NCBI GenBank assembly: GCA_963693315.1
Contig: OY856188.1
Coordinates: 103,914,462 to 103,978,461, forward strand
Length of the DNA: 64,000 nucleotides
Reading direction: 5' to 3'
Source: Diogma glabrata
Taxonomy: Eukaryota > Arthropoda > Insecta > Diptera > Cylindrotomidae
The notes under the pieces were generated by a model. It ran no database searches. It was not told the origin of the DNA and was given only the letters and a program-made list of their open reading frames with translations. Below, in pieces: positions 31,777 through 41,263 of the stretch. Within the stretch, counting starts at the first letter, position 1. Every line of letters starts with the position of its first letter. The position numbers and the translations under genes are program-made.

Positions 31777-33431
31777 TTTGCATAAATTACGTCAGGTTTG
31801 TTGCACTTCCAGCAATACAGTTTTATTCTGTTTTTAGAACAATCAGGAGCTCGATGTCCATTTACCCCGCATCTAAAACAGACAATTGGTTGTCTGGACA
31901 TTGATGGACCAGGTTGATTAGTATTACCAGATGATATCGCAGGTCGTTGCAGAATTCTTCTAGGTTGTGTATCCACAGCTTCAATATATCCATCTTGTTC
32001 TGGATCTATTTCTGATTCATAGTCGTCCACTTGCTGTAGTTCGCTAATCCTTAAGTTTGACATTCTGGTTGGGACTGGTGTAGACCACAAACGTTCGAAC
32101 TTCTGACACAATGTCCGAAGCTCGTCCATAGTTGTAATTGTTGCTGCAAGTGTAGCGTTCTTCAGTTCTACACTCAGTCCTTCCCTAGCGATTTCTAATA
32201 ATTCAGCTGCAGCAAATGGTCGAACTAATCTCCGATTTAACGAACCCACTTCAACTAAATACTCATAAACGCTCTCTTTGACTCTCTGTTTACGGTTCAA
32301 AAGAACACGTAATACCGCTTTATCATCGGTGAGCGTACCGAAGGTGCGTAGGAGTCCTTCCCTAAGCACTGAGTAGGTCACTTCCTCATATTCATGAGTT
32401 AAATTCAAATAATATCTATCGGCAGCTGCCTTGAGGTACCGTGGAACGATCGACCTCAGGTCGTCCCAGGACACACGGTCTCTCCTTGCAGCCGCCTCCA
32501 CTCGATGGATAAACTCATGAACATCAGGAGAGTGACCATCCCCTGTGAAGTTCGGAACCCAATTTGAGTCATAACGACTCAAATTGTTCCTACGTACCTC
32601 TCGGTATGCTCCCGGTGACAATGCTGGAGCCGCGACACGAGATACCTGAGGAAGTGGGTTGTATGGTGGTGGTGCTGTTAATGGAGCTTGTGGATAATTT
32701 GTTTGAAATTGTTGTAACTGCTCCTGTGGTATCGGTTGATAATTCAGAGGCTGCTGTACCAATGCCGGATTGATGTATATTTGTTCAGCTTGGAACGATG
32801 AACCCAGTTGTGGTAATGCGAAGTCCTCCGCTCTTAAACCTGATTGTTGAAAACACGATGGTGGTAATTGTTCTGCCCGTCTTTGTTGTTGTTGATACCC
32901 ACGATTTAAACTGTGTATCGTATTAGTTATTGGCTGTACTGGTATTGGAGTGGATCTCTCCTCTGGCTGAAACGCAGGCGATTCGGATGGTACAGATGAT
33001 CCTCCTGGTTTACTCTGCATAACTGGACGTGTCGACAACGATCTTATTATATCCCAAGCGCGTGACAATTGGGAGATAGCGTAGGTGCGGGCTTCTTGCA
33101 AATCATCGCGAGAACCCAACCTATTCATCCTCCCTGTATAGTGCAACACACGATTAGCCAGACCATCTAAGAATGGCTGATTAATCGGTGGCTGAAGTCT
33201 ACGTATCTGATCCACAATTAGTTGTGCTGCCTGCACCACCATTTGAGACTCAGCTACCAAATCTCTCGCGTGAGATACAGTTAATGGAACTGAACCTTGT
33301 ACCGCGTGGTTTCGAAGTTCCTCTGCCCAGTTGACCCCCCTGAAATCCACACCTCGAACCAGACATTCAATTTGCAGTTCGCTGGGTTCCAATCCATGAA
33401 ATGGATGGTCAATGTCTATTTGACTTGACAT
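31629..33431 (-). CDS. gag: Gypsy Gag polyprotein
   Basis: 600 codons from ATG 33431. The N-terminal and central part (about 1-290) is Gln/Pro-rich. About 300-420 matches a retrotransposon gag capsid region (VHEFIHRVEAAARRDRVSW..., LLNRKQRVKESVYEYL, RLVRPF). A CCHC zinc knuckle (C518-x2-C-x4-H-x4-C531, CFRCGVNGHRAPDC) is followed by a second Cys-rich stretch (CWKCNKP...CSYC). Gag packages the RNA and forms the particle. The stop at 31629 lies about 150 bp inside the pol frame. The start lies about 3.1 kb downstream of the PBS, so translation probably needs splicing or another way past the leader. Confidence 0.93.
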   Translation of the reverse strand: MSSQIDIDHPFHGLEPSELQIECLVRGVDFRGVNWAEELRNHAVQGSVPLTVSHARDLVAESQMVVQAAQLIVDQIRRLQPPINQPFLDGLANRVLHYTGRMNRLGSRDDLQEARTYAISQLSRAWDIIRSLSTRPVMQSKPGGSSVPSESPAFQPEERSTPIPVQPITNTIHSLNRGYQQQQRRAEQLPPSCFQQSGLRAEDFALPQLGSSFQAEQIYINPALVQQPLNYQPIPQEQLQQFQTNYPQAPLTAPPPYNPLPQVSRVAAPALSPGAYREVRRNNLSRYDSNWVPNFTGDGHSPDVHEFIHRVEAAARRDRVSWDDLRSIVPRYLKAAADRYYLNLTHEYEEVTYSVLREGLLRTFGTLTDDKAVLRVLLNRKQRVKESVYEYLVEVGSLNRRLVRPFAAAELLEIAREGLSVELKNATLAATITTMDELRTLCQKFERLWSTPVPTRMSNLRISELQQVDDYESEIDPEQDGYIEAVDTQPRRILQRPAISSGNTNQPGPSMSRQPIVCFRCGVNGHRAPDCSKNRIKLYCWKCNKPDVIYANCSYCHPSVNFRPRVHASGMVPSVQQPMSPKKATRDVGTQDDLPPKKPE

Positions 33432-34087
33432 TTTATATAATAAGTTGTAAAATTCCCGAATGCGAACAACAACAACAAAACCAATAGCAAAAGAACAATA
33501 TCACTAAATTAAGTGGATTAATACGCCCGGTAAAATCGACCGATGGAAATGTAAAACGCAAAAGTAAAAACACAGAACACCCCCAATTCGAAAACACAAA
33601 GAGAAAAGTTATTTTCTTTTCGCAAGGACAGATTTTGATGAGAAAAGAAATAGTTGTTTTGCTCAAAGTTGCTTGACTTTCTTTCAAAAAAAAATACTTA
33701 AAATATTGTGATATCTACAAAATAATTTATTTATTTCTAATTCCAGATATCTGAAATTTAGAAAAATCATATATCTAAAATTGTTTATTGACGGTAGCAC
33801 CCCTAAGAATATTTATTTATTTTTAAAAGAAATTGAAAAAATAAAAATATTTGAAAAAATGCTTATTTATTGGATGCACCGTCTTAGCTCCAAATATTGA
33901 TTTATTTTTAAAAAAAATAAAGAATATTTATTTATATCTTGACGTAAAGCTTAATTAAGAAAATTTATTTATTTAGCTACCTAAAATTATTTAATTTTAA
34001 AAAGAATTATTTTATTTAATAAAAATTTTATTTATTTAATTTTTGAAAAATTTGTTTGATTTATTTTATTTTTATTTAATAATTAGA

Positions 34088-34125
34088 TAAGAGATTTCCA
34101 AAGTCAAGATTCGTCTGGAGACAAT
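34088..34125 (-). promoter_or_regulatory. Leader segment complementary to the LTR
   Basis: In element sense it reads ATTGTCTCCAGACGAATC... ending GGAAATCTCTTA. The 12-nt end is the exact complement of the LTR motif TAAGAGATTTCC (27070-27081 and 36757-36768), and the preceding part matches imperfectly (ATTGTC, CAG, GAATC). Role unknown; see findings. Confidence 0.5.
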
Positions 34126-34506
34126 ATAAAAAGTAAGTATGGTACAATATCCATTTCATTTAAATTTGAAATATCGCGCTCGCGAGCCCACTCCAACAAT
34201 GCATGTGAGAACTGACTAGAAAAGCCCCTAACGACCAGATTCTACAGAACAGATTCTCCCCAACCTAATAAAACAATCACAACTGTCACGATTAGACCCT
34301 AGGTCCACTTCTACTGACCCAGTTGTGCTTGTTTACCCTAAAAATAAATTACAACTAAACCTAATGCGAAAGTTGAAGAACGCTCCCGAGCACCAGACTT
34401 CAAATTCTAAACTCCATGAAAACTGTCTATTGTAAGCTAAATGGAAAAATGGAAAAGTTTTTGAATCTGTATGAGGTGAAGCCTCTGATCCTGAAAGCAA
34501 AGTACA

Positions 34507-34643
34507 ATTGGTTCTTCTCTTCATTACACCGAAGAAGCCTCTGGGCAAAGAATGGTACTACTGGTTTGCACCTAAGTACAAACACAGCAACACCACTCCT
34601 CGTCCCTGAGGACTTCCTCGCCGAATGAAGAGAAGAAACCAAT
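34507..34643 (-). promoter_or_regulatory. Conserved leader stem (possible packaging structure)
   Basis: 34507-34531 and 34621-34643 are inverted copies (ATTGGTTCTTCTCTTCATT against AATGAAGAGAAGAAACCAAT), able to pair over a loop of about 90 nt. The same pair is kept in the array (55598-55620 with 55710-55734, and again 3448 bp on). Confidence 0.5.
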
Positions 34644-35757
34644 GTTCTTCGATCGCATAACCCCGGTGGCCATAGGCGATCTAAGAACGACATCAATGTT
34701 AAAGGGATAAGCCCCATGGATGGCTTTTTAGGCCTACCGCTTGGAAAAGTGAATCAATAAACCTAAATAATATATAACTTATCCATAATCTAAATAATTT
34801 CTTATTTAAAAATGCTAAATCGAAACATGAAATACATAATACGTGTTAATAAAGTTTTACATGAAATTAATTAAATTTAATCTTCAGACTAAATAATAAA
34901 TTGGTAATTTTAAAAAAAAATTACGATTATTTTAAATTCAAAACTAAGCTTACTAATTTTTAAGTTATTAATTCTAATATATTTGTTCAGGTTAAATCTT
35001 TCGCTTTATTTATTGTATTCAAAACAAAAAATAAATGTTAGCTAAGAATAATTGTTTCTATATTTATACCATTTTTTTAAAATTAATCGCAATGAAAAAA
35101 TAATTCTAAAAAAAAAAAAATGGTGGTAGCTAAAATGGACTCATACGAGATATGTATACGTACATCCGCGGATCATTATGATGACAAATGTAGAGATATT
35201 GATTTGGATCCGGCTCACTCCATAAAGTTGATGGGAATTAATTATTTTCAATTGTACTTCCATAAACTCAGACCAATAATACTTTGAAAGTAGTGACGAA
35301 AGATTTAAACTTATACAAAACCGTTGAAAACTGTTTGGTCAATGTTAACTTTTATTACGTTAATAACATCCTAAAACTCATAGAAACATGACTTAACCAC
35401 AATCAGAAAAACATACGATTAATTTCCTATATAAATTAATTGCATCATCCAAAAATATGTACAATATATAACCAAATATAAATATACATTATGTACAAAA
35501 AATTGTACTATGTATATAAAAAAAATATGTACAGGATATACAAAAGATATGTACAATAGTATACCAAAAATATGTACAATATGTACGTGGTAGCATAAAA
35601 AAATTTCAAAAAAAAACTGCTTCCCCAAAACGGTTTTCTTTTTTCCAAATAAAAAAACAATTAGTATTACTAAAAGCAGATGACAGCACAAAAAACAATC
35701 TCCAAAAAAATTGCTGTCCCAAAACGGTTTTCTTTCAAAATAAAAAAAAAATTAGTC

Positions 35758-36315
35758 TTAACTAATTATACAATGAGGAACAGGGGCCTCCTGTGGACCA
35801 GACCACTCCTCTTCCTGTCGCGTGGTCGGTGAGATGGGGACCTCCTCAACCAGCTCCTCCGTTTGAGTACTCTTGGTCGAGGAAGCTCCCAGCTCCACGA
35901 CCAAGCGACTCTCCTTCTCCCTTCTTCTCCTCTCCTTCCTCTTCAGGTGAGAGCTCCTATTTCTATTTATCCTCCTTCTCTCACGCCAGCCCACATTCAC
36001 TTCCTCAGTCACTTCATCCATCTCATCCGCTTCCTCATTCACCCCATTCAACTCCTCATTCACTATCTCACAAATCAAATCATCCAGAAACTCATCATAT
36101 TTTTCTTCGTAAATATCATCCATCAATTCCAAAAATATTTTATGTTTTACTTCATCCAGAATCACATTTATCATTCCATCCACTACATTCCTCGCCTCAA
36201 CCATTCTCTCTTTTCTCTCCTCATTCGCTCTCCCATCCACCTCATTCATCCAGGGCTCAAACCCACCTGGCCGACACCTCCTTATCAACCCCTGACCCCT
36301 CATAATTGTATACAT
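35758..36315 (-). CDS. Leader ORF of the Gypsy element, arginine-rich protein
   Basis: 185 codons from the first ATG (36315) to the stop near 35758, placed between the PBS and gag. I recognise no family. It has a mixed N-terminus (MYTIMRGQGLIRRC), an acidic centre (DDIYEEKYDEFLDD, NEEADEMDEVTEEV) and then a strongly basic stretch of about 27 residues (RERRRINRNRS, LKRKERRRREKESR) resembling an arginine-rich RNA-binding or nuclear-localisation motif. The end is acidic (TQTEELVEEV, QEEEW). It is intact here but carries a one-base deletion in both array copies at 53-60 kb. An accessory regulatory role is only inference. Confidence 0.55.
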   Translation of the reverse strand: MYTIMRGQGLIRRCRPGGFEPWMNEVDGRANEERKERMVEARNVVDGMINVILDEVKHKIFLELMDDIYEEKYDEFLDDLICEIVNEELNGVNEEADEMDEVTEEVNVGWRERRRINRNRSSHLKRKERRRREKESRLVVELGASSTKSTQTEELVEEVPISPTTRQEEEWSGPQEAPVPHCIIS

Positions 36316-36554
36316 TCTTATCAAAATTCAAAATATACAAACTATATATAGATATTAATTAATCTGAATTGAAATAATCAATTAATATATAAATATATAA
36401 ATATAATAATATAAGATGTTCCACAAAAAAAAGTTTTTTTCAAAAAAAAAAAACCGGCTTGCCAACGCCCAACCTGGAAAATATTTTCCCACCAAATTAT
36501 TTATATATATATATCTAAAAAAAATACAAGAAATATAACTGTAATTAACCTAAC

Positions 36555-36644
36555 GGGTCCCTTTTGTTCGACGCTAGTTATTATGCGGTCCCTGTTTCGG
36601 CGCCAGTTATTATGCAGGCCCTGATACGGAGCCAGTTATTATTT
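36555..36644 (-). promoter_or_regulatory. Primer-binding site within a threefold tandem unit
   Basis: In element sense the PBS TGGCGCCGAAACAGGGAC (at 36605 down to 36588) starts two bases after the LTR. It matches the complement of an insect tRNA-Lys(UUU) 3' end at about 16 of 18 positions. An upstream LTR-end unit (ATAATAACTGGCTCCGTATC) and a downstream unit (ATAATAACTAGCGTCGAAC) have the same layout, giving three tandem copies of a unit of about 29-30 bp. Confidence 0.8.
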
Positions 36645-37819
36645 TGGACCTTTGTTAACTAATTTATTATTTATTTAATTTAATAAAAATAAATTAAATA
36701 ATCAACCCGGGATAACGATTCTGAAAAATTGTCCCAGAACATGAATCCTAAATTCAGGAAATCTCTTACCTTACTTACAGATTTAACTAGACATTTATAT
36801 CGACTATCTATTCATACACATATATATTTTTATATAAAAAAAAAACAAAAGAAACAAATAAAAGTAAACTTAGCTGTTATTAGTTGCTATCAATAGGCTG
36901 CGTCCCCAGATCAATTCGGTTGAATTTCCCTCGCAATTTTTTTTTTTTCATATACTACTAATCTTTTTAACTTAGCACTCCATATAGACCATATTGATTT
37001 TATGATATTGTGGTTAAATAATTCTTAGAAATTCCGGCATAAAAATTACTGGTTTAACATGTCCTTCGTGACCTTTGATTTCAACTAGAACAAACGGTCG
37101 ATTAATTTTTCATTTTAGATGAATAACAGCACAAATATCCATATCTCCAGACCGAAAGAAGTAATTGTAATAAAAAGATGTTTAGATTTCAGCTGTACAA
37201 CTTTAATAAATTCCATCAATAATTCTTGGCGAGGATGTTTTTCGACTAGATTTAATTAACACCCTGCAACAAAACTCTGCATAAGCTGAATCTTTTAATT
37301 AGTGAACATTAATAATTTCAACATTGTTTTTCTTTTGATTTTTCGTTTATCAATTTAATTTCCTATTATTCCTTCACTGAACTTCATACATATGTATATA
37401 TATATAAATTTTAACTCGAGTTATCTAATTGAAAAACTGAATTTACAATATATTTAACCTTTTTTTTGAAATTAAATGTTTAACATTTCAAAATAAAACT
37501 TTATTTTGTTTCAGCAAATCACAAAACACTTTTTATCGTTTGATAGGCAAACATGGAATGAATATCTCAAAAATTTCAAATTGCAAATTATGTTTTCGTT
37601 TGACGTTTTTCTCATTTCTTTTTCAAAGAGAGTCAAGCAACTGAACAAAAACAAAAAAACGAGTGCGTTAATGTACGAATTGAAGCTGGTCTGTGTTAAG
37701 AGAAAAATTTAACTATTGTGATGAAAAAAAAAATGAAAATGATATGTTAATTGTGTTTGAGTCAGATCAAGAATAGGGATTGGTTTTATCATGTTAATTA
37801 GCATAAAGCCGACGTTACA
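36608..37819 (-). repeat. 5' LTR of the Gypsy element (1212 bp)
   Basis: Nearly identical to 26921-28131 and in the same orientation. It should carry the promoter in element sense; a TATA box cannot be chosen among the many AT-rich words. The 68-codon frame in both LTRs is on the antisense strand and is not considered a gene. Confidence 0.95.
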
Positions 37820-37823
37820 ACAT

Positions 37824-37984
37824 AATTACCTCTCGAAGATCATCCCCGGACTGATCATTTAGAAAAAAAAAATCAGATTCATTGGCTGATTAATAGTAAA
37901 GAATTTCAAAAATCATTGACCGATTATCGAAAATATTCACAATCCACCGATTGATTAATTATTAAAAATTTCAAAATCAACTGG
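37824..37984. other. Flank between Gypsy insertion and satellite
   Basis: AT-rich, with weak internal repeats (ATTGGCTGATTAAT, ACCGATTGATTAAT). Nothing assigned. Confidence 0.4.
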
Positions 37985-40850
37985 CCAACTCCGAGCAAGT
38001 CGATCAGGGGTGAGTTTTCTGCATAGGATCTTGATGAAGCTTTGGCAAATGATACAGGTTCACTTGAAAATGAAGATCTGGATTCATTTCAAATTTGGAC
38101 AAAATGGCGGGGGGTCTCCCGAACACCTCTAAGTTTAAATCTTGAATAACTTCTGATCCCGGGCTATGATCTTATTGAAACTTAGTATATAAGGTTTTAG
38201 TACTGTTTCCAATATTTCTGCATACCAACTTCCGGTTTGTCACTTCCGGTTAAAAAGTTTTTTTTTCAGGTGTTTATCCCTACTGTAGCCTACAATTACC
38301 GATCGATTTTCATGAAACGTTGCGAAAAGCTTTTAAATAATATGATAAAGATTTTATCAGCTTTTGGAGCACATTGGATAAAGGGTTGGGGGGTCCACCA
38401 TACAACAGGTGGTTTTTTCCACAAAGTTTTTAAGTTTGTTGGGAGAATAAAACATTCATTCGTGAATGAATTTTGATGACACTTTGGAAAAAGACGCAAA
38501 CATGTATGACAAAGAACTGATTAGTTTTTGAGCGATAGTGAACAAAGTGGTGGGGGGTCCCTGGAGCACCTGTTTTTTTGAAAGCTCTATAACTTCTGTA
38601 CCTGATAAGCGAATTGAATGAAACATGGTACATGAGTATGTAGTACGGTTTACAATAGTTCTGCATCCCAACTTCCGGTTTTTCACTTCCGGTAAAAAAT
38701 TTTTTTTTGTACTTTTTTGAAGTTTTTTCAGTGTCTTTATGCACACTACAGCCCACAATAATGAAGTGATTATGATGAAACTTATGGAATAGGGTTCCAA
38801 TTAGTGCGAAAAGATAATTATCATGTTTTGGGACACATTGATCAAAGTGGTGGAGGGTCTACCATACAAATGCTGACTTTTCACACTTTGTTTTTAAAGT
38901 TTGTTGGGAGCATACAGACTTCAATCATTAATTTATTTTAATGAAACTTTAGAAAAAGATGGAGACCTAAGTAACAAAGAACTGATTAGTTTTTGGATAA
39001 TATTGGAATAAGTGGTGGGGGTCCTCCCGAACACCTGTTTAATGTTTCACACTTTTTTCAATGTTTGTTGGGAGCACACAGCATTCGTTCGTGAACGAAT
39101 TTTGATGACACTTTGGAAAAAGATGCAAACATGTATGGCAAAGAACTGATTAGTTTTTGAGCGATAGTGAACAAAGTGGTGGAGGGTCCCTGGAGCACCT
39201 GTTTTTTTGAAAGCTCTATAACTTCTGTACCTGATAAGCGAATTGGATGAAACTTAGTACATGAGTATGTAGTACGGTTTAAAATAGTTCTGCATCCCAA
39301 CTTCCGGTTTTTCACTTCCGGTAAAAAATTTTTTTTTGTACTTTTTTGAAGTTTTTTCAGTGTCTTTATGCACACTACAGCCTACAATAATGAAGTGATT
39401 ATGATGAAACTTATGGAATAGGGTTCCAATAAGTGTGAAAAGATAATTATCATGTTTTGGGACACATTGATCAAAGTGGTGGGGGGTCTACCATACAAAT
39501 GCTGACTTTTCACACTTTGTTTTTAAAGTTTGTTGGGAGCATACAGACTTCGTTCATTAATTTATTTTAATGACACTTTGGAAAAAAATGGAGACTTAAG
39601 TAACAAAGAACTGATTAGTTTTTGGATAATATTGGAATAAGTGGTGGGGGTCCTCCCGAACACCTGTTTAATGTGTCACACTTTTTTCAATGTTTGTTGG
39701 GAGCACACAGCATTCGTTCGTTATCGAATTTTGATGACACTTTGGAAAAAGATGCAAACATGTATGGCAAAGAACTGATTAGTTTTTGAGCGATAGTGAA
39801 CAAAGTGGTGGGGGGTCCCTGGAGCACCTGTTTTTTTGAAAGATCTATAGCTTCTGTACCTGATAAGCGAACTGGATGAAACTTGGTACCTGAGTATGTA
39901 GTACGGTTTAAAATAGTTCTGCATCCCAACTTCCGGTTTTTTACTTCCGGTAAAAAATTTTTTTTTGTACTTTTTTGAAGTTTTTTCAGTGTCTTTATGC
40001 ACACTACAGCCTACAGTAATGAAGTGATTATGATGAAACTTATGGAATAGGGTTCCAATTAGTGTAAGAAGATAATTATCATCTTTTAGGACACATTGAT
40101 CAAAGTGGCGGGGGTCTACCATACAAATGCTGACTTTTCACACTTTGTTTTTAAAGTTTGTTGGGAGCATACAGACTTCATTCATTAATCAATTCTAATG
40201 ACACTTTGGAAAAAGATGGGAACTTAAATGACAAGGAACTGATTAGTTTTTGGACAATATTGGTATAAGTGGTATGGGGTCTCCCGAACACCTGTTTACT
40301 GTGTCATCATTTTTTCAATGTTTTTTGGGAGCACACAGCATTCGTTCGTGAAACAATTTTGATGACACTTTGGAAAAAAATGCAAACATGTATGGCAAAG
40401 AACTGATTAGTTTTTGAGCGATAGTGAACAAAGTGGTGGGGGGTGTCCCATACACCTGTTTTTTTTTAAAGCTCAATAACATCTGTACCTGATAAACGAA
40501 TTGGATGAAACTTTGTACATAAGCATTTAGTATGAATTACGAAAATTCTGCATCCCAACTTCCGGTTTTTTACTTCCGGTAAAAAATTTTACCTGAATAA
40601 TACTGAAGTGATTATGATAAAACTTATGGAAAGGTTTCAATTAGTGTAAGAAGATAATTATCATCTTTTGGGACACATTGATCAAAGTGGCGGGGGATCT
40701 ACCATACAACTGCTGACTTATCACACTTTGTTTTTAAAGTTTGTTGGGAGCATACAGATTTCATTCATTAATCAATTTTAATGGCACTTTGAAAAAAGAT
40801 AAAGACTTTATTGACAAAGAATTGACTAGTTTTTATTATTAGAACTACGA
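37985..40850. repeat. Satellite array, about 629-bp higher-order unit
   Basis: A block TTTGTTGGGAGCACACAGC at about 39062 and 39691 (629 bp apart) recurs diverged near 40323; an earlier unit covers about 38430-39060 and a more diverged partial one about 37990-38430. Within a unit, ACTTTGGAAAAAGATG, CAAAGTGGTGGGGGGTC and GGGAGCA[CT]ACAG occur twice, and CTTCCGGTTTTTCACTTCCGG once. So it is a two-part higher-order repeat. The minus-strand frames that recur in each unit come from the repeat identity and show no known domain. Confidence 0.9.
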
Positions 40851-41263
40851 AGTCCATAATATTGGTTAGCTTTTAATTAAAGTATTTTATGGATATTAGC
40901 TCATTATATATCCAGAACACTATGTTTCCAGAGCTGTGGTGAAGTCAGCCTATGCATCAGCGTCGCAATTTTTTTTTTTTGTTGGTTTACGTAGGAAGTT
41001 GGAAATTTTCTCGAAAACATTTAGAACGCGTCTTTCCAAACGACACGCGGGTTTTTACCGGGTAAAACCATCTCCCTGTACTCTTGATCCTGTTAAATCC
41101 CTATGTTATTACCGTAGGAATTTAACAGGAGCAAGCCTCTGGTATTCCTTTCGCAGGACTAGTGTTGACTTGAGTACTCCCTTTTACGGTGTAACGTCAT
41201 CTATCTACGCTATGTTGAGCACATTTCTTTTAGTCAGTTTTGACCTTTTTAAGCCAAATTGGC

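Larger units (their letters stand above)
33432..35757 (-). other. Second part of the Gypsy leader, non-coding or structured
   Basis: Between the leader ORF and gag. It includes AT-rich tracts (33700-34080), the segment complementary to the LTR (34088-34125) and a conserved block at about 34330-34720 that is strongly conserved in the array at 53-60 kb. That block holds an open frame of about 96 codons (34717-34427), but its internal inverted repeats suggest an RNA element as much as a protein. Confidence 0.6.
26917..37823 (-). mobile_element. Full-length Gypsy-type LTR retrotransposon
   Basis: Two nearly identical direct repeats (26921-28131 and 36608-37819) flank an internal region read on the minus strand: PBS, a long leader with its own ORF, gag, pol. 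The direct 4-bp duplication ACAT lies outside both (26917-26920 and 37820-37823). The order protease, reverse transcriptase, RNase H, integrase defines the Ty3/Gypsy superfamily. Both main ORFs are open and the LTRs differ by only a few changes, so the insertion is recent and may be mobilisable. No env-like ORF follows pol. Confidence 0.96.

Noticed and set aside
35793..36351. Pro/Ser-rich plus-strand frames of 170 and 162 codons opposite the leader ORF (also minus-strand frames at 53992-54546 and 57440-57994)
   Set aside because: They mirror the leader ORF on the complementary strand; low-complexity Pro/Ser/His composition is what the antisense of its acidic/basic codons gives. No independent start context or motif.
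38296..40122. Recurring minus-strand frames of 105-133 codons in the satellite
   Set aside because: They recur only because the 629-bp units are similar; frames are AT-driven, Lys-rich and without domain.
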